Counted from the first letter of the stretch, positions 16,246-25,141 are shown. The stretch is DNA of 64,000 nucleotides from JBKPCD01 sp046727175 (GCA_046727175.1 JBKPCD010000158.1:4331-68330); one strand, 5' to 3'. Program-made: numbers and translations. The notes: generated from the sequence alone by a model not told the origin.

Positions 16246-16719
16246 ATGCATCGTTGTCCTTCATCCGATCGTACGAAGCAGACGCAGTTGTTCGGGTCGA
16301 GCGCGGCGTGGTCGATCGTGATCGGCCTGTCCCTGTTCGCGTGCGGATGTGGCAGCTCGCCAACCTCGCCATCCAACAACGCCCCGTTCAGCCAGGCCGA
16401 CCTGCAGGTGGGTACCGGGGCGACCGCCGTGAACGGGGGCACCTTGACGGTGCACTACACGGGCTGGTTCTACAACACGTCGGCCGCCGACCACAAAGGG
16501 CCGCAGTTCGAGACCTCGCGCGGCGGAACGGCGTTCACGTTCACGCTCGGAATCGGTCAGGTGATCCCCGGTTGGGACCGGGGCGTGCTTGGAATGAAAG
16601 TGGGCGGCGTGCGTAGCCTCGTGGTCCCGCCGTCGCTCGCGTATGGCTCCAGCCGCAACGGGATCATCCCGCCAAACGCCACGCTGTTGTTCGAGATCGA
16701 GCTGCTCGACGCACAGTGA
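16246..16719 (+). CDS. FKBP-type peptidyl-prolyl isomerase, lipoprotein
   Basis: The 157-residue protein begins with a lipoprotein signal: a hydrophobic stretch AAWSIVIGLSLFACGCG, in which LFAC forms a lipobox, then a Ser/Pro/Asn linker. The FKBP domain follows with LTVHYTGWFYN, FTLGIGQVIPGWDRGVLGMK, GGVRSLVVPPSLAYG, and the final IPPNATLLFEIELLDAQ. The residues that line the FKBP active site (Tyr, Phe, Val-Ile, Trp, Tyr, Phe) are all present. It should catalyse prolyl isomerisation while anchored in the envelope. A purine-rich GAGAGG lies just upstream of the ATG. Confidence 0.95.
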   Translation: MHRCPSSDRTKQTQLFGSSAAWSIVIGLSLFACGCGSSPTSPSNNAPFSQADLQVGTGATAVNGGTLTVHYTGWFYNTSAADHKGPQFETSRGGTAFTFTLGIGQVIPGWDRGVLGMKVGGVRSLVVPPSLAYGSSRNGIIPPNATLLFEIELLDAQ

Positions 16720-16729
16720 GCGGGCGACG

Positions 16730-16784
16730 GAGGAGACGGAGCTCATGGAAAAGCATTCACCACAGAGCCAGTCTCCGTCTCCTC
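16730..16784. terminator. Candidate bidirectional terminator
   Basis: GAGGAGACGGAG (16730-16741) and CTCCGTCTCCTC (16773-16784) are perfectly complementary over 12 bases, with about 31 bases between them. The structure lies between the stop of the FKBP gene and the stop of the convergent outer-membrane gene. There is no long T-run, so termination is inferred from position. Confidence 0.5.
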
Positions 16785-16820
16785 TGTGCCCGATTGACGG
16801 CGCCGGGAACACCCGACCGG

Positions 16821-17879
16821 CTATTTCCGATTTCGTCCGATGTGCACCCGCGCGCCGAAGAACAGGGCCGTCAGCCAATCGTCCATGCTGCCGTCAGCGC
16901 CGTGGAGCGCGTCCCCTTTCAACGCTGCTCTGCCAGCCTCGGCGTAGATTGCGAAGGACGGCGCCACCCAGATCTCGATGCCACCGCCGAACCCCCAGGC
17001 CCACCCGGCAGTCTCGAGCGCGTAGGTCTGCGTGCCGCCAGGAATCGTCTGCTCGACACCGTCAATGGTGATAGTCGTCTGGTCGATCGTCTCGGACGTG
17101 CTGAACGTCGCGCGATGATAGGTCGCCTCCACCTGTCCAAAGAGCCTCACGGGTCCAACGGGACCGCCGATTTTCCCGACGAGCGTCACCAGGTGCGCAT
17201 CCAGGTCGCTGTTGAAACGGTAGTTCGTTCCGCTGCCGTTCGCGGTGCTCTTCGCCGGTCTCACGTAGGCGGCCTCGGCGGCCGTGAACGGCGTGAACCA
17301 GTAGGCGGCTCCGACCTGATAGCCAAGTCCTGCATCGTCGCGTGAACAGGGCGAGGCGTTCCCGCAGGCGAACAGGCTCGCGTTGGAAAACCTCGTGAGG
17401 CTGCCTCCGCCGAACACGACGAGGCCAGTGGGCGGGCTCCACGTCCGGGGTGGCGCGAGGCTGAACGATCCTTGTCTCAGCAGAAGCGTCGGATTGACAC
17501 CGCCGACGTTTACGACCAGCGTGCTGATGGGCTTTATGACAAACACCCCGGTGATCTGGGTGCGTTCACAGTCCGGTTCTTTCGGATTCGGTGTCTCGCC
17601 CCGTTCGACGACCAGCACTCGTCTGACGTTCCCGCACACGTCGACGTAAACCAACGCGTCGATTTGAGGCTTGCCAAGGCTCGAACCGCCGGCGGACACG
17701 ATGGCATCCCCGTGCTCGTTCGCGGTTCCCGATCCGACCGTGGTGTTGTTCAGCACGAACTCGACTGTCGATCCCGGCGGCGCCTGCCTGACGATGAGGG
17801 TCTGCGCCGTTGCGACCCCGACACCCGCAAACATACTGAACGCGACCGCAAGAGCGAGCGGCCGCCACGGTTTCATCAT
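16821..17879 (-). CDS. Outer-membrane beta-barrel protein with N-terminal soluble domain
   Basis: The 352 residues begin with a signal peptide (MMKPWRPLALAVAFSMFAGV, then a cleavage region ending in TAQ). Residues about 26-110 look like a small beta-sandwich (VRQAPPGSTVEFVLNNTTVG, DALVYVDVCGNVRRVLVVE) with two cysteines. From about 145 on, alternating aromatic and Gly strands suggest a barrel: GLGYQVGAAYWFTPFTAAEA, PVRLFGQVEATYHRATFS, AWGFGGGIEIWVAPSFAIYA and the end LTALFFGARVHIGRNRK. I infer an outer-membrane protein of unknown role. The IS630-type element lies in its upstream region, about 180 bases before the start. Confidence 0.8.
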   Translation of the reverse strand: MMKPWRPLALAVAFSMFAGVGVATAQTLIVRQAPPGSTVEFVLNNTTVGSGTANEHGDAIVSAGGSSLGKPQIDALVYVDVCGNVRRVLVVERGETPNPKEPDCERTQITGVFVIKPISTLVVNVGGVNPTLLLRQGSFSLAPPRTWSPPTGLVVFGGGSLTRFSNASLFACGNASPCSRDDAGLGYQVGAAYWFTPFTAAEAAYVRPAKSTANGSGTNYRFNSDLDAHLVTLVGKIGGPVGPVRLFGQVEATYHRATFSTSETIDQTTITIDGVEQTIPGGTQTYALETAGWAWGFGGGIEIWVAPSFAIYAEAGRAALKGDALHGADGSMDDWLTALFFGARVHIGRNRK

Positions 17880-18056
17880 GCTTCGCCCTTTCTGTGAACA
17901 TAGCGCTCTCAGAATTATTGTTCAGAAGGGGCTGGACGAACAGGCGTCCGCGCCTGGTGCCGCGCGTGCGCGTGAGGCCATTCCTTTGATTGGGGGCGCG
18001 GCATTTTTTCAATGATGCCGCTCTAGCGAAGAAACGCTGCCACCGAGTACGAGGCC

Positions 18057-18085
18057 CTAGTACACCGTAACATAAGTCATGTTAA
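18057..18085. repeat. Left terminal inverted repeat of the IS
   Basis: It starts CTAGTAC and ends AAGTCATGTTAA. The right repeat, read on the other strand, has the same first seven and last twelve bases, while the ten bases between them mostly differ. Confidence 0.88.
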
Positions 18086-18121
18086 TATACGCGCCATGTC
18101 ACTCTACCGCAAGGGAGGCAC

Positions 18122-19183
18122 ATGGCCAATATCGCGCGACCTCTCATGTTGTCTGAGGATGAGCGCCAAGCCTTGGCCGGTCTGCAGCGGGCGCCGAGCG
18201 TGCCCGCGGGTGTCGCGCGCCGAGCTCGTGCGGTGCTGTTGATGGCTGACGCGGTGTCGGGCGTGGGCGTGGCCCGCCTGACCGGATACACGACGGTCCA
18301 AGTGAGTCGCATCCGTCAGCGGTTCTGCCAGGAACGCCTCGCCGGACTGGAGGACCGTCCGCGATCGGGTCGCCCGCCGACCGTGACCAAGCGCACCACG
18401 GCCCGCGTGGTGGCGTTGACGTTGACGCCGCCGCCAGCCGGCCTGACGCATTGGAGCACGCGCGACCTCGCCGAGACGATCGGCGGCGTGTCGCACACCA
18501 CGGTCCATCGGATCTGGCAGGCCCACGCGTTGCACCCGCATCGCCTCGAGACGTGCAAGCACAGCACCGACCCGAACGCCGAAACGAAGATCTACGACGT
18601 CGTCGGTTTGTATCTCCAGCCGCCGCAGAACGCCGTGGTGCTCCGCGTGGATGAGAAGACGCAAATCCAAGCGTTGAGTCGCACTCAACCCCTGTTGCCG
18701 ATGCGTCCCCGGCTGCCAGCGCGGCGCACGCATGATTATCGACGCAACGGTCTGACGAGTCTGTATGCCGCGTTCAATGTGACGTCGGGTGAGGTGGTCG
18801 GCGCCTGCCAGCCGCGCCACACGGCCGTCGAGTTTCTCGACTTCCTGCAGGTCCTCCATCGGCGCTATCCGCGCGGGGACCTGCACGTCATTCTGGACAA
18901 TTCGTCGACGCACTCGACCCCGACGATTCGCGCGTGGCTGGAGGCGCACCCGCGGGTCCATTTTCATTTCACCCCCACGGGCGCCTCGTGGCTCAAGCTG
19001 GTGGAAGTCTGGTTCAGCATCCTGACGCGCAAATCCGTGCGGCGCGGCTCGTTTGACACGGTTCGCGCGCTGGTGACGCATATTCGGCGTTATATCGAGC
19101 GATGGAACGACAACCCGCGCCCGTTCGTGTGGACCAAGCAACCCGCCGACCTGATTAAGAAGGTCGTCAGGCGCGCTCGTTAA
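18122..19183 (+). CDS. IS630-family transposase (DDE)
   Basis: The 353-residue transposase appears intact. An N-terminal helix-turn-helix domain (about 10-90, with RRARAVLLMADAVSGVGV, LTGYTTVQVSRIRQRF and GLEDRPRSGRPPT) binds the ends. The DDE catalytic domain has D177 in VLRVDEKTQIQ, D259 in HVILDNSSTHST and E295 in WLKLVEVWFSIL. An AAGGGAGG site sits six bases before the ATG. The stop codon lies inside the right terminal repeat, as often seen in compact IS elements. Because all three acidic residues are present, the element could still be mobile. Confidence 0.95.
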   Translation: MANIARPLMLSEDERQALAGLQRAPSVPAGVARRARAVLLMADAVSGVGVARLTGYTTVQVSRIRQRFCQERLAGLEDRPRSGRPPTVTKRTTARVVALTLTPPPAGLTHWSTRDLAETIGGVSHTTVHRIWQAHALHPHRLETCKHSTDPNAETKIYDVVGLYLQPPQNAVVLRVDEKTQIQALSRTQPLLPMRPRLPARRTHDYRRNGLTSLYAAFNVTSGEVVGACQPRHTAVEFLDFLQVLHRRYPRGDLHVILDNSSTHSTPTIRAWLEAHPRVHFHFTPTGASWLKLVEVWFSILTRKSVRRGSFDTVRALVTHIRRYIERWNDNPRPFVWTKQPADLIKKVVRRAR

Positions 19184-19208
19184 CATGACTTCAGAGACGC
19201 GGTACTAG
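19180..19208. repeat. Right terminal inverted repeat of the IS
   Basis: It begins TTAACATGACTT and ends GTACTAG, the reverse complement of the outer and inner parts of the left repeat. It contains the transposase stop codon. Confidence 0.88.
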
Positions 19209-19247
19209 GCACCGGCCATCAGGCACGGCGGTCGTTCGTGTCCCAAT

Positions 19248-21641
19248 TTATTCCGCCCTGAGCGCCTCGGACGGCGCGACAGCGAGCGCGCGGTGCGCGG
19301 GGACCCACGCGGAGAACAGTCCGGCAGCGATCATCACTGCGCCGAGCACTGGCAGTCCCCACGGTCCGCTACCTTCAGGCAGTCTGAACGCGAAAATCCC
19401 ACGCGCGTTGACGATCACCTGGCCGAGAACAACGCCGACGACTGCGCCGATGGCCGGCGGCAGGCACGTTCTCGACAAGATAGAGCGCAGCACCTGGCCC
19501 CGTGTGGCGCCCAGCGCCGTGCGGATGCCGATCTCGCGCGTCCGGCGTGTGACTGCAAGCGACAGGACCGCGTACGTTCCAATCACCGAGAGCAGCAACG
19601 CCATGCCGCCGAGCGCGCCCAGCGCCGCCCCTATCCCGGCAAAAATCGCACGATCCTCCCTCCCAACTTCCTTGAGCGGAACGATCTCTCGTACCTGAAT
19701 ACCCGGGTCGACGATGCTGATGGCTTTGACGAGTCGAGCTGCGAGTCGGCGTGCATCGCCCGTGGTTCGCATCGTGATGTGGAACAGCTGCTCGGAGCGC
19801 ATCGGAACGTAGAATCCGGCCGCCATGGTCTCGTCGCCCGCGCTCAAGCCGAGATCGGGGACGACGCCGACAATCTCCCGCCAAGCCTCCGGCGCAGCGG
19901 CCGACCCGCTCGGCACGGTTCGCAGTCGGCGGCCGATTAGGTTGATTCCCCCCAAGAACTTTCGGACGAACGGCTCGTTGACGATCGCAACCGGCGGCGC
20001 ATCGACTGCAAAGTCGCCAGGAACGAAGAGGCGGCCCGCGTCGGCCTGCGCACCAAGCGACTCGAAGAACCCGCCTCGTACGGCTACGACGGGCGCGGCC
20101 CGCACTACTGACCTAACGTCACCAGACGCGCCCTCCACCGCGGTCATTTCGGCTGCCGGACTGAGACCTGGCAGTGACGTGCTCGCGCCTGCAGCCGTCA
20201 CACCGGGAATCGCCGCGATAGCGTCGATGATCGCACCTGGTGTGGAGCGCTCCGCCCACACTCGTGCCGTCAGCACTTCGTTGGCGGGCACTCGGATCGA
20301 CGGCGTCATGTATCCCGCGACGCCGCGCGCCATTATGAGCGCGCCGTTCAACAGCGCAATCGAGAGCGCCACCTGCACGGCAATCATGATCCCGCCGAGT
20401 CTGCCGAACCCGGTCGACGCGGCCCGCGTCGTCGTCGCAAGCGCGACGGCGGCGTCTCGTCGGGTCGCCGTCAATGCCGGCAGTACGCCGCCGACAGACG
20501 CGGCAAGCAAGGTCGCGCCTGCGACGAATGCCATAGTTCGCGGGCTGGCGGTGAAGTCCACCCAGAACGGCATATCGCTCAAGGTGCGCCTCACCCAGGC
20601 GAGAATGGCTTGCGACGTCGTGAGACCGATCGCAGCCGCGACCACGCCGAGGAGAAGGACTTCGACGAAGATTTGACCGATCAGACGAGCGCGTGTCGCA
20701 CCGAGTGCTGTCCGTACGGCGAGTTCGCGGGCTTTCGCGGCCGTCCTGGCGAGAACGAGGCTCGCGATGTTTGCAGCGATGACGACGAGTACGAGCACGA
20801 GGCACGCGACCAGCATGACCGTCAGCAGTTCGAGCCCTCTCGACAGCGCCTCCGTGAACCGGAGCACGACGATGTGCACTCGAGGAGCGGCTGGCGCCTG
20901 ACTCTCGAACTGCGTCGAGAGAGCCGCGAGTTGAGCGGTCACAGCGGCTGGCTCCGTATTCACTCGCAGCACGCCGAATGTGCGCGCAGACGACCAGTTC
21001 GTATCGGCGTCGCTACCCGGATGGACAAGCGGCAGCCAGAGCTCGGGCGAGTTCGGGAACTCGAACCGATCGGGCATCACACCGACGATCGTCCGCCGCA
21101 CCCCGGAAACGTCCGCGCTCGTGCCCACGACTTGCGGGTCTGCTGAAAAATGGCGGCGCCAGAGGCTCTCGCGCAGGAGTACGACCGGAGGTGCGCCGTG
21201 GAACCCGTCTTCGGCGCGGAGCGTTCGACCGAGGACTGGCGCATATGAAAACACGCGAACCGAGTCGGGCGTCACCATCGCGCCGTCGACCGGAGCGATT
21301 TCGTCCGAGCGGAGCTGCAGGTTGACGTCGATTCCCCGAAAAGCGCCCAGGTGTTCGAACGTAGATGCGTGATCGGCAAAAAAACGGAAGCGATCGGGCT
21401 CGACGCCGGTGCGCTGCGCATCCGGTTCCTTGTACGCCTCGATGAGAACGAATCGATCGCCGTTCGGGAACGGCAGCCGGCTGAACAGCACCGCGTCCAG
21501 GAGTGTGAATCCGGTTGTCGCCATGCCGATCCCGACAGTGAGCGCGAGAAGCGTCGTGAACGTGACGACCGGTTGCTTGCGCAGCACGCGAACGGAGAGC
21601 CGGACCTCGCACAGGCTCATGCCACGAACAGAAATGGACAT
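19248..21641 (-). CDS. ADOP-family permease without prefix domain
   Basis: This 797-residue protein starts almost directly with the first MacB/FtsX part: LSVRVLRKQPVVTFTTLLAL, a membrane helix, LLDAVLFSRLPFPNGDRF, a periplasmic domain, then VIAANIASLVLARTAAKARE with VRTALGATRARLIGQIF, a second periplasmic domain, and the last FtsX block with RRTREIGIRTALGATRGQVL. It ends with the usual SEALRAE. It lacks the N-terminal prefix found in PadR-linked members, and no PadR gene is close. The start may be 21641 or the second ATG seven codons later (MSLCEVRL). Substrate unknown. Confidence 0.92.
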   Translation of the reverse strand: MSISVRGMSLCEVRLSVRVLRKQPVVTFTTLLALTVGIGMATTGFTLLDAVLFSRLPFPNGDRFVLIEAYKEPDAQRTGVEPDRFRFFADHASTFEHLGAFRGIDVNLQLRSDEIAPVDGAMVTPDSVRVFSYAPVLGRTLRAEDGFHGAPPVVLLRESLWRRHFSADPQVVGTSADVSGVRRTIVGVMPDRFEFPNSPELWLPLVHPGSDADTNWSSARTFGVLRVNTEPAAVTAQLAALSTQFESQAPAAPRVHIVVLRFTEALSRGLELLTVMLVACLVLVLVVIAANIASLVLARTAAKARELAVRTALGATRARLIGQIFVEVLLLGVVAAAIGLTTSQAILAWVRRTLSDMPFWVDFTASPRTMAFVAGATLLAASVGGVLPALTATRRDAAVALATTTRAASTGFGRLGGIMIAVQVALSIALLNGALIMARGVAGYMTPSIRVPANEVLTARVWAERSTPGAIIDAIAAIPGVTAAGASTSLPGLSPAAEMTAVEGASGDVRSVVRAAPVVAVRGGFFESLGAQADAGRLFVPGDFAVDAPPVAIVNEPFVRKFLGGINLIGRRLRTVPSGSAAAPEAWREIVGVVPDLGLSAGDETMAAGFYVPMRSEQLFHITMRTTGDARRLAARLVKAISIVDPGIQVREIVPLKEVGREDRAIFAGIGAALGALGGMALLLSVIGTYAVLSLAVTRRTREIGIRTALGATRGQVLRSILSRTCLPPAIGAVVGVVLGQVIVNARGIFAFRLPEGSGPWGLPVLGAVMIAAGLFSAWVPAHRALAVAPSEALRAE

Positions 21642-21750
21642 GTAGAATCCATACGAGAGAGAGGGGGTCTCGGTTTACACCGGTATGACCGAACGCTGCG
21701 CCTGATCCGCCTTGATCGGCGTGAATCAGATCTGCGTGAATCCGTGGAAA

Positions 21751-22311
21751 TCAGCGTCTCGGGAAGCCGGGCAATTCCGTCACCCGTCGGGCCTGCTCCA
21801 TGTGCCGCCGCTCGTGCGCGACGATGATTCTGTACGCATCGAGCAGGCTGTACGTCGCCACGCTCGCGACAGGCGACGTGATGATGAGGCGCCGGAGATC
21901 GATGCGCTCGGTCATCCGCATATGGTCGACAACCGCCCGCTGGTGCGCTTCGAACTTCGCGACGATGTCCGGCTCAATCGCGCTGCTCGAGGGGTCGAAA
22001 CGAGGGTTCGCCTTGAGCTTGCGCGGCGCGCCGGGCTTCACGCCGCTGAGAACCAGTGATCCAAACAATCGCGGCAGCAGCGGCAGGCGCTCCTGCCAGG
22101 ACGGCTTGTAATCGCCGCGAGCGATTCTCTCGATAATCGGAAAATAGTCGCTGTTTATCGCGATCAGGTGCGAGAAGCACTGCGCGACGCTCCAGCGATC
22201 CGCGCCCGGCTTCCAATTGAGCTGCGTGCCTTTCAAGTGGCCAAACATCTTCCGCGCATCAGTCGCGATCGCCTGTGCTTCGGCGATCAGCATGGGCAGT
22301 TCTTCGTTCAT
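21751..22311 (-). CDS. DinB-family protein
   Basis: I take the ATG at 22311 (protein MNEELPMLIAEAQAIATDA, 186 residues), because the longer upstream frame has no protein-like composition. The four-helix DinB/YfiT fold is recognisable from NWKPGADRWSVAQCFSHLIA with the first metal-ligand histidine, and from SLLDAYRIIVAHERRHMEQA with two more. DinB proteins are metal-binding and many act as thiol-dependent transferases or hydrolases; the exact reaction is not visible. The gene stands alone between an ADOP permease and a repeat-rich gap. Confidence 0.82.
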   Translation of the reverse strand: MNEELPMLIAEAQAIATDARKMFGHLKGTQLNWKPGADRWSVAQCFSHLIAINSDYFPIIERIARGDYKPSWQERLPLLPRLFGSLVLSGVKPGAPRKLKANPRFDPSSSAIEPDIVAKFEAHQRAVVDHMRMTERIDLRRLIITSPVASVATYSLLDAYRIIVAHERRHMEQARRVTELPGFPRR

Positions 22312-22562
22312 CTCAGATCTGGCGCTGAAATCGTGCTGGATATGACCGTCACCACATTTTACTGACATCTCGTCCATCGTGACCGGACGGTGCCACTCGC
22401 GACGAGCGATTGCAGATGTGACGGCAATCTGAAAAGATGCCGTGCGTTGCGTGGGTTCCGCGATGCGTATTGCGGTGATCGGCAGCTGGCGTGATTCCGA
22501 TTGCGTGAAGGAGACGCCTTCCTCGCGAGCATCGGCGAACACCGCGTATGACCGACGGGGTT
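22312..22562. other. Non-coding stretch upstream of the DinB gene
   Basis: This is the left part of a 425-base gap between divergent genes. It is open in the frame of the DinB gene, but its translation (Arg-, Thr- and Ser-rich, with no family match) reads as chance. I see no consensus promoter and no RNA-like fold. The right part of the gap holds tandem repeats. Confidence 0.45.
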
Positions 22563-22735
22563 TCGGTCGCTCGGTCGCTCGGTCGTTCGGTGGCTCGGTC
22601 GCTCGACTCGAGATTGGTCGATACGGGATTCAAGGATTCGATTCGAGGATTCCGAAACAAGGATTCGAAGGTTCAAGGATTCGTGGATGAGGGATTCACG
22701 ATCAGGGATTAGGGCTTCAAGGATTAGGAATTCGA
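22563..22735. repeat. Octamer repeats followed by degenerate GGATTC-type heptamers
   Basis: From 22563 to about 22610 an 8 bp unit TCGGTCGC repeats six times with small changes (GTCGTTCG and GTGGCTCG variants), close to the octamer at 11508-11610. From about 22627 to 22735 the words GGGATTC, AGGATTCG and AGGATTAG recur at irregular 7-9 base spacing up to the start codon of the next gene. Similar GGGATTC heptamers form a clean array at 37508-37556. Confidence 0.75.
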
Positions 22736-22736
22736 G

Positions 22737-23114
22737 ATGAGGTATTTGTGTCTGATTCACCTGGACGAGAACGAAATGGCGGCGATTCCTCATCCCGAGA
22801 TGAGCGCTCTCAACGCGGAACATCTCGATCTCAACGACGAGCTCCGAAGGACCGGCAACTTCATCGTCGCTGAAGCGCTGGAGCCGGCTCGCACGACAGC
22901 CCAGGTGCGTATGCGGCACGGGAAACGGACGGTGGTCGACGGCCCCTACACGGAATCGAAGGAAATGATCGCAGGCTTCTACCTGATCGAGGCGAATGAC
23001 ATGAACGAGGCCATCGATATCGCGTCAAGATTGCCGTCCGCGCGTCTCGGTACCGTCGAAGTACGACCGGCCCGTCAGCTCGTCGTCGACGGCAGACCGC
23101 TCCGGTGGGGGTGA
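22737..23114 (+). CDS. YCII-family protein (DGPFTE type)
   Basis: The 125-residue protein begins MRYLCLIHLDENEMAAIP and carries the family hallmark VVDGPYTESKEMIAGFYLIE in the middle, followed by the helix ANDMNEAIDIASRLPSAR. This is the ferredoxin-like YCII fold. In many genomes such proteins sit beside ECF sigma factors of the SigJ/ECF41-like group; here none is adjacent, although an ECF41 gene lies 20 kb away. Enzymatic activity is not established for the family. The start codon directly follows the degenerate repeat tract, with no strong ribosome-binding site. Confidence 0.88.
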   Translation: MRYLCLIHLDENEMAAIPHPEMSALNAEHLDLNDELRRTGNFIVAEALEPARTTAQVRMRHGKRTVVDGPYTESKEMIAGFYLIEANDMNEAIDIASRLPSARLGTVEVRPARQLVVDGRPLRWG

Positions 23115-23218
23115 TTGCCGTCCGGGCGTCAGCGGGAACACGGGCAGTCGGATCACTCAGGCACCGGCCCGATTGCCGGCCTTCACGCGCAGGAGGAACG
23201 CGTGCGCGCGTTGCGCTC

Positions 23219-23812
23219 CTATTCCGCGTGCACGAGCGGCACGTCCACCACATGCTCCGATACGAACCACACCTGCAGCTCGTTCGTTCGAATGACGTCG
23301 CTCACGATCAAATCGTTGGTCCCGTCGTCGCCCGCGTCCGCCGCGCGGCGCGCCATCGTTCGTGCCTCCTTGAGGACGATCTCGTGCGCGTGGAGCAATC
23401 GCGAGATCTGCACCGGGACTCCCTCGCGTCCTTTCGGCGGACGCGGAATGAGCGTCGTCTCGGCGATGTCGTGCGCCATCGCGACACTGAGTCCACCCAG
23501 CAGCTGGATCCGTTCCGCGATCATGTCCACGAGCTCGTTCTGCTGGTCGTAGTGTTTATCGAACAGGAGGTGGAGCTGATAAAAAGTCGGGCCCGCAACC
23601 TGCCAGTGATGCTTTTTGTACAGATCTCGAAGCGTGATCGTGTCGGCCAGCAGCTGGTTCAGATTGGTCACGCTCTCGCGGCACACATTTTCCGACAACG
23701 CGATTGGCATTCGGACGATGTGGCCGTAGGGCTGGATTTCCCGGGCCTTTTGATGCGCGAGAGGCGTAGCCCGATTCAAGATCGTGTCGGCGTCAAGTGT
23801 TGTCTTCGCCAT
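23219..23812 (-). CDS. dps: Dps-family DNA-protecting ferritin-like protein
   Basis: The protein has about 197 residues from the ATG at 23812, which has GGAG at good distance; an ATG two codons earlier (23818) is also possible. The Dps ferroxidase signature is complete: LYKKHHWQVAGPTFYQLHLL, FDKHYDQQNELVDMIAERI, with the conserved His, His, Asp and Asp/Glu residues that form the inter-subunit iron site. It should form a 12-mer that oxidises and stores iron and shields DNA in stationary phase or oxidative stress. The C-terminal tail (NELQVWFVSEHVVDVPLVHAE) is slightly longer than in short Dps proteins. Confidence 0.93.
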   Translation of the reverse strand: MAKTTLDADTILNRATPLAHQKAREIQPYGHIVRMPIALSENVCRESVTNLNQLLADTITLRDLYKKHHWQVAGPTFYQLHLLFDKHYDQQNELVDMIAERIQLLGGLSVAMAHDIAETTLIPRPPKGREGVPVQISRLLHAHEIVLKEARTMARRAADAGDDGTNDLIVSDVIRTNELQVWFVSEHVVDVPLVHAE

Positions 23813-24007
23813 GTTCATGCTCCGTGTCGATGAGGCCTGGCGTAATCCTCCTCCCAGCTTTGGCCATTTGAATTGTCCCGGTCAACTCATAATGCAGACG
23901 GGCCCCGGGGTCGGGTGTCCTGCTCTGCAGTTCGCCGCGTCCGCGCTGATGCAAGAAGCGATATCGCCGGCTCGCGCTGGCGCCTACAAAGACGTGGGGA
24001 TAGGATC

Positions 24008-24979
24008 GTGTCCGTTTTCGTCCGATTTGGCCTGGATACCTACAGCCTCGCCGCGCAGAACTGGACGGCCTGGCAGCACCTCGATTTCGCAGCGAAGTGG
24101 AACCTGAACGTCGTCCACTTCAGCGAGCGTCGGTTCCTCGGAAGTCTCGACCGTGGCCATCTCACGAAGGTGCGCGCGCGCGCCGACGCGCTCGGGATCG
24201 ATCTCGAGATCGGCATGCGATCGATCTGTCCGACGTCCAGGTCGTTCGACCACGCCGCCGGATCCCCCGAGGCGCAGATCGGCCACGCCATCGCCGCAGC
24301 GCGCATACTGCGATCGCCGATCCTTCGCGCGTTCGTGGGCAGCTCGGACGATCGCGACGGCGGCATCGAACGGCACATCGACGAGACGGTGAACGTGTTG
24401 AGGCGCGTGAGGACTCGAGTCATGGATGCGGGCGTCAAGCTGGCAATCGAGAACCATGCAGGCGACCTGCAGGCGCGCGAGCTGAAGACCCTCGTCGAGA
24501 CGGCGGGCCCGGAGTTCGTCGGCGTATGCCTCGACTCAGGCAACCCCACCTGGGCGCTCGAAGACCCGCACCTGACACTCGAGACGCTTGCCCCCTACGT
24601 CCTCACGAGCCACATCCGCGACAGCGCGGTGTGGAGAACGCCCGACGGCATCGCGGTACGTTGGACGCGGATGGGCGAGGGCAATGTCGGGATCGCTGAC
24701 TACATCGCGGAATACATTCGGAGATGCCCGGGCAAGGCTGTCTCGCTCGAGGTGATCGTCACGGCGCAGCCGCGTCTCTTCAACTACGCGGCGGCCGGCC
24801 TCTGGTCGCGGTATCGCGATCAGCCCGCGTGGGAGTTCGCGCGGTTCCTTGCGCTCGCCGACAAGGGCACGCCGGTCCTGGAACCGCCGACCGATCCTGC
24901 TGAGGACCCAGCTACCACGAATCTGGCGAACGTCGAAGCCAGCATCGGCTGGATGCGATCACTTCTCGCGTCGCTGTGA
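24008..24979 (+). CDS. Sugar phosphate isomerase/epimerase-like TIM barrel
   Basis: I start at the GTG at 24008 (VSVFVRFGLDTYSLAAQNW), preceded by GGGGATAGG; this gives 323 residues, while upstream codons look random. The xylose-isomerase-like AP-endonuclease-2 fold shows in FGLDTYSLA, VVHFSERRFLG, LRAFVGSSDD, VKLAIENHAGDLQARELKTL with the metal-ligand Glu, VGVCLDSGNP, VLTSHIRDSAVWRTPDGI with the His, and a late Glu in VSLEVIVTAQPRLFNY. It probably uses a divalent metal to isomerise a keto-sugar or inositol derivative; the substrate is unknown. The C-terminal 45 residues extend past the barrel. Confidence 0.85.
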   Translation: MSVFVRFGLDTYSLAAQNWTAWQHLDFAAKWNLNVVHFSERRFLGSLDRGHLTKVRARADALGIDLEIGMRSICPTSRSFDHAAGSPEAQIGHAIAAARILRSPILRAFVGSSDDRDGGIERHIDETVNVLRRVRTRVMDAGVKLAIENHAGDLQARELKTLVETAGPEFVGVCLDSGNPTWALEDPHLTLETLAPYVLTSHIRDSAVWRTPDGIAVRWTRMGEGNVGIADYIAEYIRRCPGKAVSLEVIVTAQPRLFNYAAAGLWSRYRDQPAWEFARFLALADKGTPVLEPPTDPAEDPATTNLANVEASIGWMRSLLASL

Positions 24980-25069
24980 CGCTCAATGGGTCCGGGCCGA
25001 TCCGAGTCGACTATCTCCACGGAACAAGAGATCAAGAGTTCAGGAGATTTGAACTTGTTTCGCGAACAA

Positions 25070-25141
25070 TTCTCCTGATCTCCTGTTCTCCTGTTCTCCT
25101 GTTCTCCTGTTCTCCTGTTCTCCTGTTCTCCTGTTCTCCTG
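25070..25141. repeat. Octamer tandem repeat TTCTCCTG, nine units
   Basis: Nine copies of an 8 bp unit run from 25070 to 25141; the second copy has A in place of the first T and the others are identical. It lies between the stop of the TIM-barrel gene and the stop of the convergent esterase gene. On the minus strand the unit reads CAGGAGAA. Frames through it give only Glu/Gln/Asn/Arg/Thr filler. Confidence 0.92.

Larger units (their letters stand above)
18057..19208 (+). mobile_element. Complete IS630-type insertion sequence
   Basis: The element is about 1152 bp. It carries one transposase gene and 29 bp terminal inverted repeats (18057-18085 and 19180-19208) that share CTAGTAC at the outside and AAGTCATGTTAA at the inside. 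Both ends lie in CTAG, which fits the TA target duplicated by IS630/Tc1-type elements. It separates an outer-membrane protein gene from an ADOP permease gene, and no reading frame at the joint looks interrupted, so insertion was into intergenic DNA. Confidence 0.9.

Noticed and set aside
21660..21750. Degenerate GCGTGAATC-like words between the ADOP and DinB genes
   Set aside because: The spacing is irregular and only three or four weak copies exist, too few to call a repeat array.
25070..25141. Possible CRISPR array
   Set aside because: The units are direct 8 bp repeats with no spacers and no cas genes are in the window; the same holds for the arrays at 11508, 22563 and 37508.
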